Of a stretch of 64,000 bases of DNA, positions 62,008 to 64,000 are shown one piece after another (position 1 is the stretch's first letter; the number at the start of each line of letters is the position of its first letter). Origin of the DNA: Glaciihabitans sp. INWT7 (GTDB lineage Bacteria; Actinomycetota; Actinomycetes; Actinomycetales; Microbacteriaceae); the NCBI RefSeq assembly GCF_014217685.1, contig NZ_CP043653.1, positions 2,794,419 through 2,858,418 on the forward strand, written 5' to 3'. The notes under the pieces are model-generated. The model was not told the origin of the DNA and did not search any database. It was given only the letters and a program-made list of their open reading frames with translations. The translations under genes were made by a program, and so were the position numbers.

Positions 62008-62993
62008 CGCAGCGCCAACAGGCCGTCGGCGACCGACTCGAGGTCGAGTGAGTTCACCGCCCGCACGGTCTCGCGCGCCTCCGCGGGGAATGCTGTGGAG
62101 CCTGAGACCGCGCCCCCGATCGCTCCGGCCATCGCGGCCACGGTATCGCTGTCGCCGCCGAGCGAAGCCGCGGCGCAGACGGCCCGCCAGGGATCGTGCG
62201 GGAAGGTGGCGAGGATCCCGAACGCGGCCGGCACGGACTCCTGCGTGGCGAGACTCGTGCCGATGACCTCGTACAGGCGGGTGAGACTGCCGTGGGGATC
62301 GGCGGGATCGGCCAGGTCGATCGCGAGGCGGATGCGTGCCGACACATCCGCCGCCGCGACCCAGTAGCCCCGGCTCGCGCCCAGCCGGGCCGCCTCGATC
62401 GCCGTGTCGAAGGCCTCACCGAGGTCGGCGCCGTCGATTCCGGCGCTGATGGCGGCAGCGACCGCGCTCGCTCCGGCTATCGCGACGCCGGTGTTGTGCG
62501 AGACGAGGCTGGTCGACGCGACGAGGTCGACCAGGGTGTCAACAGGCTGCCATGTGCGGATGATGCCGACCGGTGTCACCCGCATGGCGGCACCATTCGT
62601 CGTTCCGAACCGACCGGCGGTCGCTATCGGCTCGCCGTCGAGCACGGCGCGCACGGCGCGCTTCGTCGACGGCCCGAGAAGGTCGAGCGAACCTCGCTCT
62701 CGCATGTCGTCCTCCCACGCCACGAGAGCGGCGGCGAATGCCCCCGGATCCACCGTGCCCCGCCCCGCGATGAGGAGGTCGGCGAGCAAGAGCGCCTGCT
62801 CGGTGTCATCCGTGATGTGTCCCGCCGGGAGCCCACCGGCGAGGGGATGCCCAGGATCCGCGGCCCGGAAGCCATCGATGACGCCATAGCGGCCGGCGAT
62901 CTCGGCGCGTGACATCTGCTGGGTCGGCATGCCCAGGGCATCGCCGATCGCGAGTCCGTACAGGGCTGCGATGGCGTGCTCGCGAGCGCTCAC
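62004..62993 (-). CDS. ADP-ribosylglycohydrolase family protein
   Basis: 329-residue all-helical DraG/ARH-fold hydrolase: AALYGLAIGDALGMPTQ, the metal-binding ITDDTEQALLLAD, GTTNGAAMRVTPVG, SLVSHNTGVAIAGASAVAAA (in part), and the second metal site SLGGDSDTVAAMAGAIGGA. The two-Mg centre cleaves N- or O-glycosidic bonds of ADP-ribose or nucleosides. The GTG start overlaps the gntR stop (GTGA). The catabolic context suggests a small N-riboside rather than protein ADP-ribose. Confidence 0.87.
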   Translation of the reverse strand: MSAREHAIAALYGLAIGDALGMPTQQMSRAEIAGRYGVIDGFRAADPGHPLAGGLPAGHITDDTEQALLLADLLIAGRGTVDPGAFAAALVAWEDDMRERGSLDLLGPSTKRAVRAVLDGEPIATAGRFGTTNGAAMRVTPVGIIRTWQPVDTLVDLVASTSLVSHNTGVAIAGASAVAAAISAGIDGADLGEAFDTAIEAARLGASRGYWVAAADVSARIRLAIDLADPADPHGSLTRLYEVIGTSLATQESVPAAFGILATFPHDPWRAVCAAASLGGDSDTVAAMAGAIGGAVSGSTAFPAEARETVRAVNSLDLESVADGLLALR

Positions 62994-63715
62994 TCGTGCG
63001 CCGAGAACTGGAAGTGCAGGCTGAAGTGAGCGGGATCGAGCAGGCTCTCCACGTGCTCCACGAGCTCGCCGACGGCGTTGCGGGTGACGCAGCGCGACCA
63101 GAGGAATGGCGCCGCGGGCGGGCGCTCGAGAAGTGCGGCCTCCGTCGAGTCGAGCATCCTCACCTCCACCCACTGCTCGCCGGTCGACGCGACGAGGTCG
63201 CACTCGAGCAGCATGCGAGTGAGCGATCCCGCGGCCTGGCCGGCCGCGACCGCGTCGGCCACCTGAGCCGTCGCCCGCACCCGTGATCTCTCGTAGGAGA
63301 TCACCGGGCCGTTCACGATGGACCGCAGGCGATCGATCGCGATGAAGCTGTCGCTCGGTTCCCCGAGCGATGCGGCGAGCGCGGCATCCTGCACGGGTTG
63401 CGCGCCGATGACCCGCACCGTCGTCTCGAGCCCCTGCTCTTGGAGGGCCCGCGCCCAGCCGAGCCTCACGTTGAGCGGTCGACCATCGTAGGTGACGAAG
63501 GATCCCTTGCCCGAGCGCGTGCTGATGAGCCCGGCACGGCCGAGCTCGGTGAGGGCCGCGCGCACAGTGTTGCGGCTCACCGAGAATCTCTCGGCGAGAG
63601 TGGTCTCCCCGGGCAGCTGCAGCCCGTACGGCACCTCGCCCGCGCGGATCTCCCCGGTGAGGATGCGCGCGATCTCCTCGTGTTTGAGCCCAGAGACCCG
63701 TGCGCCGCCGACCAT
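62990..63715 (-). CDS. GntR-family regulator with UTRA domain
   Basis: 241 residues: N-terminal winged HTH (GLQLPGETTLAERFSVSRNT, VRAALTELGRAGLISTRSGKG) and a C-terminal UTRA ligand domain (FIAIDRLRSIVNGPVISYERS, PFLWSRCVTRNAVGELVEHVE). It probably represses the operon it sits in, with a sugar or nucleoside as inducer. It shares one base with the cysteine hydrolase stop upstream and overlaps the glycohydrolase by 4 bp. Confidence 0.92.
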   Translation of the reverse strand: MVGGARVSGLKHEEIARILTGEIRAGEVPYGLQLPGETTLAERFSVSRNTVRAALTELGRAGLISTRSGKGSFVTYDGRPLNVRLGWARALQEQGLETTVRVIGAQPVQDAALAASLGEPSDSFIAIDRLRSIVNGPVISYERSRVRATAQVADAVAAGQAAGSLTRMLLECDLVASTGEQWVEVRMLDSTEAALLERPPAAPFLWSRCVTRNAVGELVEHVESLLDPAHFSLHFQFSAHE

Positions 63716-64000
63716 CAGGACATCACGGCGTCAGCGCTCGTGACCTCGATCAGCGGGCCGTAGAGCGCCATCGCGTCGAGGGCGCGCTGGTGGTCTGCCG
63801 CACTCAATCCGGCGCAGGCGTCCTGCGCGACGAGCACGCGCACCCCGGCATCCGCGGCGGCGAGGGCGGTCGAGAGCACGCAGCAGTCGGTGGAGACGCC
63901 GGCGAGCACCACCGCCGCATCCGGTCCGATGATCGTGGAGAGTTCATCTCCCCATTTGCCGAAGGTCGTGCGCGAGATCACCGGATGGTCGGTGCCGGAG
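63715..64000 (-). CDS. Isochorismatase-like cysteine hydrolase, C-terminal part
   Basis: The last 95 codons of a gene whose start lies beyond the window. GVSTDCCVLSTALAAADAG has the nucleophile Cys after a cis-peptide, as in isochorismatase/nicotinamidase-like hydrolases; KWGDELSTIIGPDAAVVLAG precedes it. The N-terminal Asp and Lys of the catalytic triad are not visible here. It is first (as far as seen) in a four-gene operon with gntR, ARH and pfkB. The amide substrate is unknown; nicotinamide or a related amide would suit the context. Confidence 0.82.
   Translation of the reverse strand, partial: SGTDHPVISRTTFGKWGDELSTIIGPDAAVVLAGVSTDCCVLSTALAAADAGVRVLVAQDACAGLSAADHQRALDAMALYGPLIEVTSADAVMS

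Noticed and set aside
1-64000. Mobile elements, prophage or genomic island boundaries
   Set aside because: No transposase, integrase or attachment-site duplication was seen, and base composition and codon style are even across the window.

Overview
The window is a high-GC actinobacterial chromosome segment. It most likely comes from the family Microbacteriaceae; the genus cannot be resolved from the sequence alone. The signs are mycothiol synthase (mshD), CarD upstream of a fused ispDF, SenX3/RegX3, GlnR, a DUF7882 protein, a DUF4032 kinase-like protein, many GTG/TTG starts, and GTGA/ATGA start-stop overlaps. One tRNA (Lys-UUU) is present. I see no rRNA, insertion sequence, prophage or CRISPR array. 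Most of the window is ordinary chromosomal backbone with a few compact accessory modules.

Layout. (1) 1-4.2 kb: a partial YciI-like gene, a lipoprotein, and a ribbon-helix-helix regulator / DUF4097 / ABC-2 exporter operon with a palindromic operator. (2) 4.2-12.1 kb: a divergent lipid cluster. On the minus strand lie a ferritin-like protein, a fatty acyl-CoA reductase fused to a HAD domain, a second ferritin-like protein and a BLUF blue-light sensor. On the plus strand lie an SDR, a PlsC-type acyltransferase and an alkyl-DHAP synthase homologue. Together these could form an aerobic ether-lipid pathway, and I regard this as the most interesting system in the window. (3) 12.2-20 kb: DsbA-like protein, MsiK/UgpC sugar ATPase, DUF4032, rlmB-cysS-ispDF-carD. 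(4) 20-40 kb: phosphate and nitrogen control, comprising senX3-regX3, phoU, gpmA, glnR-mshD, ppk-mutT1 and pstSCAB. Streptomycete-type 11-bp PHO boxes precede phoU/senX3, ppk and pstS. A sigK-rskA pair follows.

(5) 40-47 kb: tRNA-Lys, a CPA1 antiporter, a TOPRIM protein, a second SigK-like sigma factor, and an RsbQ-like hydrolase overlapping a PAS-GAF-GGDEF protein, with an EAL protein transcribed divergently. This is a self-contained c-di-GMP make-and-break module with a bipartite sensor. (6) 47-53 kb: Pr6Pr membrane protein, a ferritin-VIT1 metal transporter behind a candidate yybP-ykoY (Mn2+) riboswitch, and the galM / deoR / galTK sugar locus. (7) 53-61 kb: a lipoprotein, a PPOX-like flavoprotein, folD-glyA, an MFS exporter, purU, ppk2 and pdxH. 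folD, glyA and purU together interconvert one-carbon folates. (8) 61-64 kb: a GntR-controlled operon of a cysteine hydrolase, an ADP-ribosylglycohydrolase and a PfkB kinase, possibly for N-riboside catabolism. It runs off the right end.

Noncoding features include two strong hairpin terminators, a pstS/pstC intercistronic stem, several inverted repeats, a five-unit 13-bp tandem repeat and a structured 464-bp gap upstream of sigK. All functional names rest on motif recognition by eye; no database search was run.
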